Of a DNA stretch of 5,973 nucleotides, positions 4,988 to 5,973 are shown piece after piece (position 1 is the stretch's first letter; every line of letters begins with the position of its first letter). The stretch is from Elusimicrobia bacterium RIFCSPLOWO2_01_FULL_64_13 (lineage in GTDB: Bacteria > Elusimicrobiota > Elusimicrobia > 2-02-FULL-39-32). The stretch is from assembly GCA_001800095.1 (NCBI GenBank), contig MGUT01000035.1, positions 1-5,973 on the forward strand, read 5' to 3'. The notes below the pieces were generated by a model. The model saw only the letters and a list, made by a program, of their open reading frames with translations. It made no database searches and had not been told where the DNA came from. Both the position numbers and the translations under genes were made by a program.

Positions 4988-5973
4988 ATGCGGCGATGCG
5001 TCTTTGCAGTTTTTTGTGTCCTTTGCGCCTCACCGGTTTTCGGCGCCGACCCCGACCCCATAGCCAACCTTAAAAATAAGGTCGTAGAGAGGCGGCTGGC
5101 GAATGGACTGCGCCTCCTCGTAGTCGAAAGACATACCGCGCCTCTCGTGTCGTTCCAGATGCTCTTCCGCGTCGGCGGAGTGGACGAGGAACCCGGCAGG
5201 ACGGGACTCGCCCACCTCTTCGAGCACATGCTCTTCAAAGGGTCCCAGACAGTCGGCACCAAGGACTTCTCCAAAGAAAAAACCCTCATCGATAAGCTCG
5301 ACCTGGCCGACAAAAGAATCCGCGGAGAGGAATCCAAAGGACCCAAGGCCGACCCCGAGACCCTGAAAAAACTCCGCGAGGACATGAAGTCCCTCGAGGA
5401 AGAACAGGCCCGCCTCATCATCCCGGCCGAATTCGACGAAATCTACCAGAGGAACGGAGCCCGGGGACTGAACGCGTTCACGGGCAGGGACATGACCGGC
5501 TTCGTGGTCAGCTTGCCCTCGAACCGCTGGGAACTCTGGCCCATCCTGGAATCCGACAGGATGAAGCGCCCGGTCCTGCGCGAGTTCTATAAGGAACGGG
5601 ACGTGGTCATGGAAGAAAGGCGCATGCGCTACGAGGACCACCCCAGAGGCAAGATATGGGAGGAGTTCCTGGCCCACGCCTTCATCGCCCATCCCTACCG
5701 CCTCCCGACCATCGGCTGGATGTCGGACGTGCGTAACCTGACCCGCCCGGACGCCGTGAAATTCTACGAGAGCCATTACGTTCCGGGCAACGCCGTCCTG
5801 GCGGTGGTGGGGGACGTGGACGGCGGGGAAGTGGGGGACAAGCTGGAGAGATATTTCGCCGGGATCCCCTCGGGAGAAATCCCCAAACCTTCCGCCGGCG
5901 TCGAGCCCAAACCCTCCGGGGAAAGAAGGGTCCTCATAGACTTCGACGCGGAGCCCACCCTCCTCCTCGGCTA
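4988..5973 (+). CDS. Exported M16-family zinc metallopeptidase, partial (C-terminus beyond right edge)
   Basis: The frame is open from the ATG at 4988 to the edge (328 codons). Residues 1-20 are a signal peptide with likely cleavage after VFGA, placing the enzyme in the periplasm. The family's inverted zinc motif is H76-L-F-E79-H80 in GLAHLFEHMLFKG: two histidine ligands and the catalytic glutamate. The third ligand is a glutamate in ERDVVMEERRMRYED (E209/E210; E210 by alignment to the usual pattern). Other family marks are RLANGLRLLVVE (36-47), GLNAFTGRDMTGF (160-172) and the HPYRLPTIGW stretch (235-244). About 129 residues separate H80 from E210, against about 76 in canonical members, because of a charged, probably coiled insert (about 98-150). 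Visible length covers most of the first of the usual two M16 domains. Likely role: degradation of peptides or misfolded proteins; the substrate is unknown. Confidence 0.93.
   Translation, partial: MRRCVFAVFCVLCASPVFGADPDPIANLKNKVVERRLANGLRLLVVERHTAPLVSFQMLFRVGGVDEEPGRTGLAHLFEHMLFKGSQTVGTKDFSKEKTLIDKLDLADKRIRGEESKGPKADPETLKKLREDMKSLEEEQARLIIPAEFDEIYQRNGARGLNAFTGRDMTGFVVSLPSNRWELWPILESDRMKRPVLREFYKERDVVMEERRMRYEDHPRGKIWEEFLAHAFIAHPYRLPTIGWMSDVRNLTRPDAVKFYESHYVPGNAVLAVVGDVDGGEVGDKLERYFAGIPSGEIPKPSAGVEPKPSGERRVLIDFDAEPTLLLG

Noticed and set aside
5030..5776. Long minus-strand open frame of 248 codons
   Set aside because: It lies wholly antisense to the M16 peptidase, whose motifs (HLFEH, GLNAFTGRD) are unmistakable. 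High third-position GC in that gene naturally leaves the opposite strand open.

Overview
The window looks like chromosomal DNA of a Gram-negative bacterium with respiratory or extracellular electron-transfer chemistry. The support is an outer-membrane-type beta-barrel carrying one c-type heme site, a periplasmic monoheme cytochrome c, Sec-type signal peptides and a zinc peptidase of the M16 family. The phylum cannot be fixed from sequence alone. Deep-branching, cytochrome-rich groups such as Nitrospirota, Methylomirabilota (NC10) or Elusimicrobiota are my weak guess.

Layout. Six genes lie on the minus strand and read leftwards from about 4873 to beyond the left edge. In transcription order they are: an OmpR-family response regulator (4873-4178); a sensor histidine kinase overlapping it (4221-2689); a cytochrome-porin fusion resembling Cyc2 (2533-1268); a small periplasmic cytochrome c (1125-673); a cytoplasmic protein of unknown function made of two diverged copies of one module (676-149, start overlapping the cytochrome stop by 4 bases); and the start of a small one-helix membrane protein (137 to the edge). 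A gene for an exported M16 zinc peptidase starts divergently at 4988 and runs off the right edge.

How the genes may work together. The porin-cytochrome and the periplasmic cytochrome form a plausible electron conduit across the outer membrane. The two-component system directly upstream probably controls it. Between the kinase and the porin there are three tandem 11-bp direct repeats, the geometry typical of OmpR/PhoB-type operators, placed over the -35 position of a candidate promoter whose -10 is TATCAT. The same TATCAT hexamer occurs in the other two gaps ahead of leftward genes.

The M16 gene is GC-rich at third codon positions, unlike the leftward cluster, and has a strong extended -10 so close to its start codon that its mRNA may be leaderless. 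No RNA genes, mobile elements, CRISPR arrays or convincing terminators were seen. The longest gap without a gene is 155 bases.
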